This document shows positions 24,140-31,749 of a stretch of DNA of 64,000 nt, in pieces. Position 1 is the stretch's first letter; the number at the start of each line of letters is the position of its first letter. The notes beneath the pieces were generated by a model. That model was not told the origin of the DNA. It did not search any database and was given only the letters and a program-made list of their open reading frames with translations. Source of the DNA: Dyadobacter crusticola DSM 16708 (lineage in GTDB: Bacteria; Bacteroidota; Bacteroidia; Cytophagales; Spirosomataceae); contig NZ_JNJB01000008.1 in NCBI RefSeq assembly GCF_000701505.1, forward strand, positions 248,001 to 312,000. The letters run 5' to 3'. A program made the translations under genes and the position numbers.

Positions 24140-24802
24140 CTACAATTTCGAAACTTCTGTAAGTACATTTTTTTCAAAGAATTTACAAAAGGGTGAAAGC
24201 GGGCACTGCATGCATTTCGGGCTTCTTGCGATACAGATATAGCGACCGTGCAGGATAAGCCAGTGATGTGCTTTGTGAACAAGCTGTTTTGGAATATACT
24301 TCACCAGTACCTTTTCAACGCTTAGCGGAGTAGTCGCAGTTTTCGGAACCAGTCCGAGCCGGTGCGATACCCTGAAAACGTGCGTATCCACCGCCATTGC
24401 AGGCTGATTGAAAATAACGGAAGCAATCACATTGGCTGTCTTCCTTCCTACTCCTGGCAATTTCTGTAACTCCTCCACAGACGCAGGTACCTCCGAACCA
24501 AACTGCTCCACCAGCATCCGCGCCATTCCGACGAGGTGTTTGCTTTTATTATTAGGATAAGAAATGGAGCGAATGTAAGTAAAGACTTCTTCTACATTGG
24601 AAGCTGCAAGTGACTCGGGATCAGGAAAACGCTCGAACAAAGGCGGCGTTACAATGTTTACGCGCTTGTCTGTGCATTGCGCCGACAAAATTACTGCAAC
24701 CAGGAGCTCATACGGACTTGAATAATGCAGCTCGGTTTCGGGTTCAGGAAAGTTCTTAGTGAAATAATCCAGAAATAATTTAAAACGCTCCTGTCTATGC
24801 AT
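24140..24802 (-). CDS. nth: Endonuclease III
   Basis: A 220-residue DNA glycosylase/AP lyase that removes oxidised pyrimidines in base-excision repair. The helix-hairpin-helix is LPGVGRKTANV with catalytic Lys121; catalytic Asp139 is in AVDTHVFRV. A C-terminal [4Fe-4S] cluster motif is complete: Cys190, Cys197, Cys200 and Cys206 (C-X6-C-X2-C-X5-C). Length is normal. It is the first gene after the terminator pair at 24838-24905 and may share a transcript with the FKBP lipoprotein. Confidence 0.97.
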   Translation of the reverse strand: MHRQERFKLFLDYFTKNFPEPETELHYSSPYELLVAVILSAQCTDKRVNIVTPPLFERFPDPESLAASNVEEVFTYIRSISYPNNKSKHLVGMARMLVEQFGSEVPASVEELQKLPGVGRKTANVIASVIFNQPAMAVDTHVFRVSHRLGLVPKTATTPLSVEKVLVKYIPKQLVHKAHHWLILHGRYICIARSPKCMQCPLSPFCKFFEKNVLTEVSKL

Positions 24803-24837
24803 AAAGAGAAATCATACTCTGATAGAAACAACAAAAT

Positions 24838-24860
24838 CCAGCTATTCTGTGAATAGCTGG
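24838..24860. terminator. Hairpin upstream of nth
   Basis: A perfect ten-base-pair stem (CCAGCTATTC / GAATAGCTGG) with a three-base loop, between the terminator of the sigma-factor operon and nth. On the minus strand it is followed by ATTTTG. It may be a back-up terminator. Confidence 0.55.
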
Positions 24861-24869
24861 CAAAAAAAT

Positions 24870-24905
24870 ACCTGCCGCTTTGCTCAATAGAGAAAAGCAG
24901 CAGGT
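24870..24905 (-). terminator. Terminator of the sigma-factor operon, overlapping the last codons
   Basis: ACCTGCCGCTTT pairs with AAAGCAGCAGGT (one mismatch); on the minus strand it is followed by A then seven T. The right arm and loop cover the end and stop codon (24884-24886) of the small gene. Confidence 0.75.
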
Positions 24906-25144
24906 GTTTTCGATGTGAATTGCCGGGAATATTTGAATACTTCTGAAACCACCTTATCGGAAGGAGTCCGGGTGATTTTGTTCATCTGTGTCTGGATCTC
25001 CAAAGAATCCAGGTAGAAGTTCATCAAATTATCGTCAAGCGCAAGCGCCTCAACAATCAGTTCATTTTCATTCTCTGTTGTCTCGGCATATAAATACCTT
25101 ACAACATCATCGTAGGTAAAAGTTTTTGTCATACTGTGGGGCAC
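24884..25144 (-). CDS. Small acidic protein overlapping the sigma-factor gene
   Basis: An 86-residue protein (82 if the second Met at 25132 is used; its MTKTFTYDDVVRYLYAE looks like a natural start). It overlaps the 3' end of the sigma-factor gene by 26-38 bases in another frame, which implies translational coupling. The sequence is acidic and helical in the first half, with no cysteine, zinc-finger or membrane segment. In the place where ECF sigma factors usually have an anti-sigma factor, such a partner is possible, but nothing in its sequence proves binding. I do not recognise the family. Confidence 0.7.
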   Translation of the reverse strand: MPHSMTKTFTYDDVVRYLYAETTENENELIVEALALDDNLMNFYLDSLEIQTQMNKITRTPSDKVVSEVFKYSRQFTSKTPAAFLY

Positions 25145-25706
25145 GTTGGTTAAATTGCTTACGCAGGTTTATCAACGCGTAACGCATTCTCCCCAATGCC
25201 GTATTAATACTCACCCCCGTGGCATCTGCAATTTCCTGAAAGCTCATGTCCTCATAGTGACGCATGATCAGTACTTGCTTCTGCACATCGGGTAACCGCT
25301 GGATCATCTCCCGCAGTTGTTCATGTGTTTCCTGACGAATCTGGATTGACTCAACGGAATCCTCCGAAAAATCCAGCGTATTAAAAACACTGCTTCCATC
25401 TTCGAACACTACATTGGGGTAGCGTTTATCGCGTCTGAAATAATCAATGGCGAGATTGTGTGCGATCCGTATAATCCATGGCAGGAATTTGCCTTCATCG
25501 TTATATCTACCTCCCTTTATCGTATCGACGGCCTTAATAAATGTATCCTGTAATAAATCCTCGGCTACATACTGGTCCTTAACAATTAGATAAATAGTGG
25601 TGTATATTCTTGATTTGTGGCGCTGGACGAGTTTTTCGAAAGCTTTCTCATTCCCGCGGATATACAACGTCACCAACTCACTGTCGCTAACTTGGACTTT
25701 CTCCAT
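25107..25706 (-). CDS. ECF-type RNA polymerase sigma factor
   Basis: A 199-residue sigma-70 family factor with only regions 2 and 4. Region 2 contains HKSRIYTTIYLIVKDQYVAEDLLQDTFIKA; region 4 has LPDVQKQVLIMRHYEDMSFQEI followed by the helix-turn-helix DATGVSINTALGRMRYAL. It is of RpoE-like ECF layout, with no C-terminal extension. It has no membrane anti-sigma gene next to it, only the small overlapping gene. The upstream 380-base spacer would hold its promoter; I did not find a clear autoregulatory motif. Confidence 0.95.
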   Translation of the reverse strand: MEKVQVSDSELVTLYIRGNEKAFEKLVQRHKSRIYTTIYLIVKDQYVAEDLLQDTFIKAVDTIKGGRYNDEGKFLPWIIRIAHNLAIDYFRRDKRYPNVVFEDGSSVFNTLDFSEDSVESIQIRQETHEQLREMIQRLPDVQKQVLIMRHYEDMSFQEIADATGVSINTALGRMRYALINLRKQFNQRAPQYDKNFYLR

Positions 25707-26086
25707 TTTTATTATTCGATTTAGTTAACGTAGAGCGGTTCGTCGATATTGTTTCTCCTTTCTGTCTGGTGAAAAAATTGAAGTATTATCTGTATTTCAA
25801 ATTATACGAATCAAAGAAATAGATTTAGCAAATAATTTGCAAATGTTTGAGTTTCTTTTTTTTCGAAATCGATTTTCATTAACACATGTTAACAACTAAG
25901 CAGCTTTTTGCGCACTAATAGCAATTTACCACGTATATATGTCCCTTTTAAAATATTTAATAGAACTTATCATATAAATATACGCTTAACCCGAGGAGAT
26001 CGACTTATTTGTCCGCATTATCTTTATTGTGTAGCTCACAAAAATCGAAATTTAACTTTTTTAATAAATATTGAACTTTTCCCAGA
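25707..26086. other. Long divergent intergenic region, no gene seen
   Basis: About 380 strongly AT-rich bases between the divergent sigma-factor and nucleotidase genes. It contains only short, unlikely frames and small AT palindromes (such as AAATCGATTT near 25865). I see no tRNA, RNA gene or strong hairpin. Confidence 0.5.
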
Positions 26087-26782
26087 ATGAAGTACAAGCA
26101 TATTTTTTTCGATCTGGATCACACGCTATGGGATTTCGATAGAAATTCATCCGAGTCCCTGGAAGAGATTTTCCATAAGCTCACACTCCAGAACCATGGA
26201 ATAAGCTCAATGGAAGATTTCATACAATGTTTTCTGAAAGTCAACCTGTCTTTATGGGACTTATTTGATCGCGGGCAGATTCACCACACCTATATACGTC
26301 AGAACAGATTTCGTCTTGTTTTTGAAGATCTGGGCATTCAGTGTCCGGAAAATCATGAAGAAATCGGAGAATTATATCTGAACACCCTTCCCGATAAGAA
26401 GCATTTGCTTGAAGGCGCGCTTGATCTGCTCAATTATGCTTTAAATGCAGGCTACCGAATGCACATTATCACCAATGGATTCAATGAAATCCAGGCAAGA
26501 AAGCTCGCCGGTTCTCAGATCGGACACTTTTTCGAGAACGTGATTACCTTCGAAACTGCCAGTGCCAAGAAGCCCGACCCGAAAATTTTCGAATTCGCAT
26601 TGAATGCGGCCCAGGCTACTCCTGAAGAATGCATGATGGTCGGTGACAACTGGATCGCCGACATTTTGGGCGCAAAACAAATGGGAATTGATACTGCCTA
26701 CCTTAATCCCGCAGGATTGCAATTTGACGAAAGCCCAACTTACGATATCAGGAGATTGGAAGAGCTCCTGCTTATTTTATAA
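26087..26782 (+). CDS. YjjG-like HAD pyrimidine nucleotidase
   Basis: A 231-residue haloacid-dehalogenase-family phosphatase resembling YjjG, which removes phosphate from noncanonical pyrimidine nucleotides as house-cleaning. Motif I is FFDLDHTLWDF (Asp9, Asp11), motif II IITNGFNEIQ, motif III lysine in SAKKPDPKIFEFAL and motif IV MMVGDNWIADILGAKQMG. A helical cap domain lies between residues about 18 and 100. It is a single gene, convergent with PhyH just 3 bases further on. Substrate assignment is by family only. Confidence 0.9.
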   Translation: MKYKHIFFDLDHTLWDFDRNSSESLEEIFHKLTLQNHGISSMEDFIQCFLKVNLSLWDLFDRGQIHHTYIRQNRFRLVFEDLGIQCPENHEEIGELYLNTLPDKKHLLEGALDLLNYALNAGYRMHIITNGFNEIQARKLAGSQIGHFFENVITFETASAKKPDPKIFEFALNAAQATPEECMMVGDNWIADILGAKQMGIDTAYLNPAGLQFDESPTYDIRRLEELLLIL

Positions 26783-26785
26783 TAA

Positions 26786-27610
26786 TCAATAAGCAAACAA
26801 CACCGGATTGAACTCGCTGTTAGCCAGGCCGCCGACAGGTCGGGATAAAAGCCAGGTTTCCCAGTCTGCCTGCTGGTACTCATTTCTGGGCTGCGCCACT
26901 TTCTGATCCTGGTCCATGTAAATCATTGTCATTACCCTACGCGGACTTCCCGAAGTATTGGCTCCGGCCCTGTGAAACAGCCAGCCTGCGTGAAAGCTGA
27001 CTTCCCCAAGATCAAAGGGCGTTTCGTTCAGTTCAAATTGCTTTAACGCCTCATTCATCAGCGCCTCACTTTCATCACTGATTTCCAAATTGCGTCCAAT
27101 TTCAACGTGATGGCTCTTTTCTGCAAATGCAAGCGGGCCCATTTCCATTGATGTCGCTTGAAGCGGTATCCAAACTGTCGCCGTTTTCGGTGAAGAGAGC
27201 GGCCAGTAAAATTGATCTGCATGCCAAGGTGTGATACCACCTGATGATTCTTTGTAAAGCGCCTGGTCATGATATAACCTTACACCGGAAGTCTGCAGCA
27301 AGTCGGCGGCGATTTTTGCGAGCCTTTTAGAAAAAACGAACTCTTTCACTTCGTCACTCTCCCTCCAAAGATTCATCACCTGCAAAAAAGCGCGTTCATA
27401 GGTCGTGCGCTCTTCCATTGGCTTAGTGAGTTTATTAAGCTTAAAAACAAGTTCGGTGATCAATTCTCCGTAGTAGGCGAGCACACTTTCACTCAGCACA
27501 TTTTTGAGCTTGACGTATCCGTAAGTATTGAAATGCGCGACAGCTTCGTCAGGAAGAATGAATGGTTCCGAAAGTTCGCTTTGAAGGAGATCGTGTTGCA
27601 GGTCAGTCAT
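26786..27610 (-). CDS. Phytanoyl-CoA dioxygenase (PhyH) family protein
   Basis: A 274-residue Fe(II)/2-oxoglutarate oxygenase. The iron triad is visible: His130 and Asp132 in TPWHADQFYW and His213 in GWLFHRAGANTS; Arg225 in SGSPRRVMTM should bind 2-oxoglutarate. The family acts on many small substrates (lipids, antibiotic intermediates, ectoine), so the substrate cannot be told. It lies 50 bases downstream of the trypsin-like protease gene on the same strand and ends 3 bases from the convergent nucleotidase stop. Confidence 0.9.
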   Translation of the reverse strand: MTDLQHDLLQSELSEPFILPDEAVAHFNTYGYVKLKNVLSESVLAYYGELITELVFKLNKLTKPMEERTTYERAFLQVMNLWRESDEVKEFVFSKRLAKIAADLLQTSGVRLYHDQALYKESSGGITPWHADQFYWPLSSPKTATVWIPLQATSMEMGPLAFAEKSHHVEIGRNLEISDESEALMNEALKQFELNETPFDLGEVSFHAGWLFHRAGANTSGSPRRVMTMIYMDQDQKVAQPRNEYQQADWETWLLSRPVGGLANSEFNPVLFAY

Positions 27611-27660
27611 AGTCAGATCTTTATGATTACAAAAGATTTGACTTCCTGAAAACTACCTGG

Positions 27661-28548
27661 TCAATCCTGTTCGTAGAATTTGATTTTTTTCTCTCTCAAA
27701 AACTGTTTAATCACGTCCACATGCACGCATTGACCTACATTCAGGAAAGGATAATTGGATACTCTCCGCCGCTGCCCGTCAGATACCACTTCCCTATTAA
27801 CCTGATCAAATCCAAGATGCAGGTGCCGCGTCGCACTTTGCATTCCGTAAATGGTTCCGTTCGGGTCAAAGAGCGGCCCGCCGCTTTGCCCCCGCAGCCC
27901 CGGCGTGCTCATTTCTATTCCGGTCACTTCACTACCTTCTCCAATGTGCCGGGTTATGATTCCGTCGATAGGAAAACTCGGTGTTTTTGAGCGACCCTCT
28001 TTGGTCCATTCAATATCGCCGGAAATTTTGTTGTATTGATAATTGGTAAATTCCGGAAAGGGATAACCTAGCCTGCACAAATACCTGCCTTGCTTTACAA
28101 GACGCGAATCTTTCAGGAATTGCGCATAACCCTGGTACTGCACAGACTCAAATTCCCGAAACTGTATAATTGCGAGATCCTGCGTGGGGTGCAGATGTAT
28201 CGTCATCGCTTTATAGGCAGAGACGCATTGAATGAAATTGAAGAGCACGCGAATCGGATTGGCGGCAGAGATCTTGTATTTACTTTCAAGATTTGCCCGC
28301 TGCGTCTCAAAACCAGGATCTTTCTCGAACTTTCTAAGTTCTCCCCTGAATTTGAGATAATTCTCGTAGATGGAATTGGCGTATAGTATCTGACGCGCTA
28401 CGTGCCTGCAGGTAATCGCAAAACCGTCTTCGTTTACAAAAAATAAGGTAGCTGTGCCAGGTACAATGTCGCTGCCCGTGTAATACCGGAATATAAAATG
28501 GATCGGGCGGGTAAACTGGTCTACTTTCTCAATGGCTCCAACAAACAT
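27661..28548 (-). CDS. Trypsin-like serine protease without a visible export signal
   Basis: A 295-residue S1-type protease. The triad is complete: His49 in AITCRHVAR, Asp124 in TQDLAIIQF and Ser222 in GLRGQSGGPLFD. An extra helical segment (about residues 62-90) separates the His and Asp parts. The N-terminus MFVGAIEKVDQFTRP has no hydrophobic signal or anchor, so the enzyme may be cytoplasmic, unusual for this family, or exported another way. There is no PDZ domain, unlike DegP/HtrA. It lies 24 bases after the DUF2911 gene on the same strand. Confidence 0.85.
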   Translation of the reverse strand: MFVGAIEKVDQFTRPIHFIFRYYTGSDIVPGTATLFFVNEDGFAITCRHVARQILYANSIYENYLKFRGELRKFEKDPGFETQRANLESKYKISAANPIRVLFNFIQCVSAYKAMTIHLHPTQDLAIIQFREFESVQYQGYAQFLKDSRLVKQGRYLCRLGYPFPEFTNYQYNKISGDIEWTKEGRSKTPSFPIDGIITRHIGEGSEVTGIEMSTPGLRGQSGGPLFDPNGTIYGMQSATRHLHLGFDQVNREVVSDGQRRRVSNYPFLNVGQCVHVDVIKQFLREKKIKFYEQD

Positions 28549-28572
28549 GCCGGCAAAGGTAGCAAACCAATC

Positions 28573-29115
28573 CTATTTGTGTAGAAAAGGAACAACGGCT
28601 TCTGTCTGGTCCCAGCTGAGGATCATATTTACACCATTTGGAATTTCCTCGAAGTAAATGTCAAACAGCTCCTGCACCGAGGAGCGAATGCGAATGGGAA
28701 CCTCTACACGAAGTACATCTTTCCCGTCCTTATAATTTGTTCCCCATTGCCCTACCTCCGAGTTCAGGATGATCTTCCAGCTTCCCTGGCCGGGAACGGA
28801 GTAGAGGGAATAGGTACCAGCCTCTATAGGCTTTCCAGCAATTGTAAGTCCCTCGCCGATCTCAATGAGAGTTGCTTCATTTGCACCCGTTCTCCAGACC
28901 TTCCCATAAGGCAGCAAAGCATTGTCTTGTTCGCGCCCAAAAATCAACCTCCCCTTCTTGCTCGGCTTGCTGTATGTGACTTTGATGTTAACCCCATTCT
29001 TACTTGTTTCAGCAACAGCCTCGGGACTGAATGACTTGGTATACATTCGCATACCGATAAACCCGATTAGCCCAGCAATAATAACAATCAAAACGATCAG
29101 CAGAGGTTTTTTCAT
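28573..29115 (-). CDS. DUF2911 domain protein
   Basis: A 180-residue protein with an N-terminal hydrophobic anchor (LLIVLIVIIAGLIGFIGM) and one DUF2911 domain containing IKVTYSKPSKKGRLIFG, LLPYGKVWRTGANEATLIEI and the C-terminal beta strands. DUF2911 proteins are common in Bacteroidota, exported or membrane-anchored, and have no assigned activity. It is separated by 4 bases from the preceding outer-membrane protein and by 24 from the protease, so it is the middle of a minus-strand run from 30839 to 27661. Confidence 0.9.
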   Translation of the reverse strand: MKKPLLIVLIVIIAGLIGFIGMRMYTKSFSPEAVAETSKNGVNIKVTYSKPSKKGRLIFGREQDNALLPYGKVWRTGANEATLIEIGEGLTIAGKPIEAGTYSLYSVPGQGSWKIILNSEVGQWGTNYKDGKDVLRVEVPIRIRSSVQELFDIYFEEIPNGVNMILSWDQTEAVVPFLHK

Positions 29116-29119
29116 AGAA

Positions 29120-29818
29120 TCAGGGGCAAACGATTTTGTAGAATGTGTAGCTTACCGAAAGTCTAATATAGTAATAGTTATCTTTCAGCGAAGGGTCTCC
29201 CTGCTGTAATTTGTCTGTGTTCACTGGCTTTCCTCCCAAATCGTCCAGGTAATCTGTAAAAGTCTTTCGCGCACCATATTCCAGACCGATATTCCAGGGA
29301 CGCCGGATCTGATATTTGATACCAACGCCGTAGGGCAGAATGAATGAGGATGTTTTATAATCGCTGGTTTTGGTTTGAGGATTAAACCTGGAATAGCCTA
29401 CTCCACCAAAAAGATACGGGCTCCAGTTGACCGCAAAACGGCGATCCTGGAAATTGAGGAAATTGTATTCCGCTACTGCGCTGCCCTCAAAGATTCCTGA
29501 TCTGAAAGATTTATTGCGCGCAACCTGAAACGGGTCCTTGCTGTGCTTGTCGCTGGCGCTGATAACCCCTGCTGCTACCTCAGCCCGCAGCGATAGTGCC
29601 TGACTGGGATTGTAACGGAAAAACAAGCTCCCCCCCGGCTTAATGAAGCGGAGCCGCTGCGAAGGTGAGATATCCCCTTTATAATTGAACGCGCCAACAC
29701 CACCGCCTAGCTCAATTTTCTGAGCGATTACGGAATTGATCGGGACAAAAAAATAAATACCTGCTGCCAGAAGGTAAAGCAAGTATTTATCAATTCTGTT
29801 TAGAAATATTGATTTCAA
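29120..29818 (-). CDS. DUF6089-like outer-membrane beta-barrel protein (second copy)
   Basis: A 232-residue exported protein with a signal peptide ending near NSVIAQK. It opens with LGGGVGAFNYKGDISPSQRL, the pattern of the DUF6089 family, followed by alternating aromatic strands, YGARKTFTDYLDDLGG and a terminal strand YYIRLSVSYTFYK. That is the layout of an eight-stranded barrel. Its tail is paralogous to the upstream 336-residue protein (ELGFRKTFTDYLDDAHG). Spacing to both neighbours is short (10 and 4 bases), so they share a transcript. Confidence 0.87.
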   Translation of the reverse strand: MKSIFLNRIDKYLLYLLAAGIYFFVPINSVIAQKIELGGGVGAFNYKGDISPSQRLRFIKPGGSLFFRYNPSQALSLRAEVAAGVISASDKHSKDPFQVARNKSFRSGIFEGSAVAEYNFLNFQDRRFAVNWSPYLFGGVGYSRFNPQTKTSDYKTSSFILPYGVGIKYQIRRPWNIGLEYGARKTFTDYLDDLGGKPVNTDKLQQGDPSLKDNYYYIRLSVSYTFYKIVCP

Positions 29819-29828
29819 TGTGTGCTTC

Positions 29829-30839
29829 TTATTTAAGCGGAGGACATTTGATCTGCGAAGGCAGCATGTAATTCAGGTGGATCATGCCGAAAAGGTAATT
29901 GTCGGTTAATGTAGGACTGTTTCCACGCGTTGTTCCCGGTGCCGCAAAGCCCGTGGCCGGAAGCGCTGCAAAAGGATCATTTGCTTCAACCTGATAATTA
30001 ACTTGTAAAAACTTGGTCAAAGCTTCGGTACGATCTGCTCCCTTCCTGACTGCTACCCTCTCGGTAGTTCTGTTTGACAATGCCAGTGCAAGTGGGTTGT
30101 CCGCGAACACTGCTGGGTCAGCATAATTCCCGTGCGCATCATCAAGGTAGTCCGTAAAAGTCTTTCTGAAACCTAGCTCTACCGAAACATCAAACCGCTG
30201 ATTGATTTTATACCGCAATCCTACTCCGACCGGTATAGCAAATTGAACAAGTGAATACGGCTTGGCATAACCTTCATTCCCTTGCCCCTCTGTACCAAGC
30301 GGCTGCAACTTAACCCAATCCCCATTTAATGAATCCAATGCTTTCGGATTATGCGCCGTTAATGCTACTCCTGCAAAAAGATAGGCTCCAAACTGAGGTC
30401 TTCTGTCATAACTTCTGTTATCAGGAATAAGCTTGAAGATACCTTGTACAGAAAACTCTTTTAAATCATTCCTGAAATGCAGGTTGCGGGCATAAAAGAT
30501 ATTTGTTTCGTATTTAGGCTTGCGGTTCATTATGTAGTCGTCACCAGCAATACGTCCGTAAGTGAAACTGGCCCTTGCTGCCAAACGTGGTGTAAAGTGT
30601 CTCGTGTAATTTGCCCCGGCGCTCCAGCGCATCATGTTGAATACAGATGCAAAGTGTCGTCTATATGGAGCGAAATCACCGAAGTAGCTGGATGTACCTA
30701 TGCCAACGCCTGCTGTAGAGTAAGGGACGAAAATGCCTCTGCTTTGCGCACTGGCTTCCTTTCCTGTTAATAAAAGTCCAAAAGTCATGATCACTGCCAG
30801 CGCCCCCGGTACTCTTTTGAATTCAAAATGTCTACGCAT
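29829..30839 (-). CDS. DUF6089-like outer-membrane beta-barrel protein (first copy)
   Basis: A 336-residue exported barrel protein. It starts at ATG 30839 (MRRHFEFKRVPGALAV) with a signal peptide ending at ASAQS; a frame extension to TTG 30860 is less likely. Features are GVGIGTSSYFGDFAPYRRHF, TRHFTPRLAARASFTYGRI, QLVQFAIPVGVGLRYKIN-type strands and GFRKTFTDYLDDAHG shared with the downstream copy. It differs from the shorter copy by loop insertions at about 180-205 and 255-310. Function is unknown; a TATTTTTG box lies 19 bases upstream of its ATG. Confidence 0.87.
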   Translation of the reverse strand: MRRHFEFKRVPGALAVIMTFGLLLTGKEASAQSRGIFVPYSTAGVGIGTSSYFGDFAPYRRHFASVFNMMRWSAGANYTRHFTPRLAARASFTYGRIAGDDYIMNRKPKYETNIFYARNLHFRNDLKEFSVQGIFKLIPDNRSYDRRPQFGAYLFAGVALTAHNPKALDSLNGDWVKLQPLGTEGQGNEGYAKPYSLVQFAIPVGVGLRYKINQRFDVSVELGFRKTFTDYLDDAHGNYADPAVFADNPLALALSNRTTERVAVRKGADRTEALTKFLQVNYQVEANDPFAALPATGFAAPGTTRGNSPTLTDNYLFGMIHLNYMLPSQIKCPPLK

Positions 30840-30857
30840 TTTCAGATCGTTTTTTTG

Positions 30858-30865
30858 CAAAAATA
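30858..30865 (-). promoter_or_regulatory. TAnnTTTG -7 box before the DUF6089 genes
   Basis: TATTTTTG on the minus strand, ending 18 bases before the ATG at 30839. It matches the Bacteroidota -7 element, but no clear TTG lies 19 bases upstream. Probable start of the 30839-27661 transcript. Confidence 0.4.
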
Positions 30866-31082
30866 GGATAGTTGTCGGTTTTATTACGGCTTCAACACCA
30901 TTTCAACGTATTTACCATGGATTTATTTGTGGGAGGGAATTTTTTTAAAACGGACTACCGCCGATCGATTTTCAGTGTGCGGAAAACGAATACCGGAGCT
31001 TGAACAGTGCATTAACACACGTCCTAAATTGTGAAGGCCGCAAAAACTTTGTTATCATTGCAGACTAAAAAAGATCCAGGAA

Positions 31083-31709
31083 ATGATTACGAGTCACAAT
31101 CTCAGGTTTTCGTATTCTCCACAAAAAACATTCCAATTTCCTGATATCAATTGCGGTGACAAGGAAACTTTGCTGATCTTAGGCCAATCCGGAAAGGGTA
31201 AAACCACATTGCTCCATCTCCTCGCATTACTCCTCCGGCCCGAATCCGGGGAAGTGTCTGTTGCCGGGCGGTCTATCAGCCACCTCGAACCTGAGCAGAT
31301 TGCATTGATCAGGGCAAAAAACATAGGGATCATTTACCAGCGGGCTCATTTTGTAAGTGCATTGACAGTAATCGACAACCTGCTGTTATCCAATTTCCTT
31401 GCAGAAAAGGCGCAGGATAGGAAAAAAGCGATTTTCCTGGCCAATGAACTGGGCTTTGCCGAACACTTGAACAAGAAAACAGCACAACTCAGTCAGGGAG
31501 AGCAGCAGCGGGTAAGTATCGCGCGTGCATTGATGAACGAACCCAATGTGATCCTGGCCGACGAACCAACTTCCAACCTGGATGATATCAATTGCCAGCG
31601 CGTTATCGATTTACTCAAAACGCAGTCGGCCCTGATAGGTGCAAGCCTGGTGGTGGTTACACACGATCAGCGGCTGAAAGATGAATTTTCCAACCAGGTG
31701 ATTTTATAA
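31083..31709 (+). CDS. ABC transporter ATP-binding protein, LolD/MacB type
   Basis: A 208-residue ATPase of the family that energises FtsX-like permeases. Walker A is GQSGKGKTTLL, the signature is LSQGEQQRVSIARAL, Walker B is VILADEPTSNLD and the H-loop is VVVTHDQ. The permease follows after 40 bases. It is shorter than LolD (about 230), lacking the C-terminal extension. It is cytoplasmic and membrane-associated through the permease. Together with the next two genes it resembles the ATPase/permease/DUF3299 set seen in Pseudomonas under zinc control (PA4064-PA4066). Confidence 0.93.
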   Translation: MITSHNLRFSYSPQKTFQFPDINCGDKETLLILGQSGKGKTTLLHLLALLLRPESGEVSVAGRSISHLEPEQIALIRAKNIGIIYQRAHFVSALTVIDNLLLSNFLAEKAQDRKKAIFLANELGFAEHLNKKTAQLSQGEQQRVSIARALMNEPNVILADEPTSNLDDINCQRVIDLLKTQSALIGASLVVVTHDQRLKDEFSNQVIL

Positions 31710-31749
31710 CGGATCAAGGCTGTTTCTTTTGGCAGCAAAAATCAAAGCA

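Noticed and set aside
25908-26090. 60-residue plus-strand frame before the nucleotidase
   Set aside because: AT-rich with no recognisable domain and overlapping the next start; unlikely to be a gene.
30477-30770. 97-residue plus-strand frame opposite the DUF6089 gene
   Set aside because: Shadow of the barrel gene; no domain or promoter.
31029-31062. Zur-like operator near TGTTATCATTGCA upstream of the ABC genes
   Set aside because: Only four of six symmetric pairs match; too weak to report as a site.
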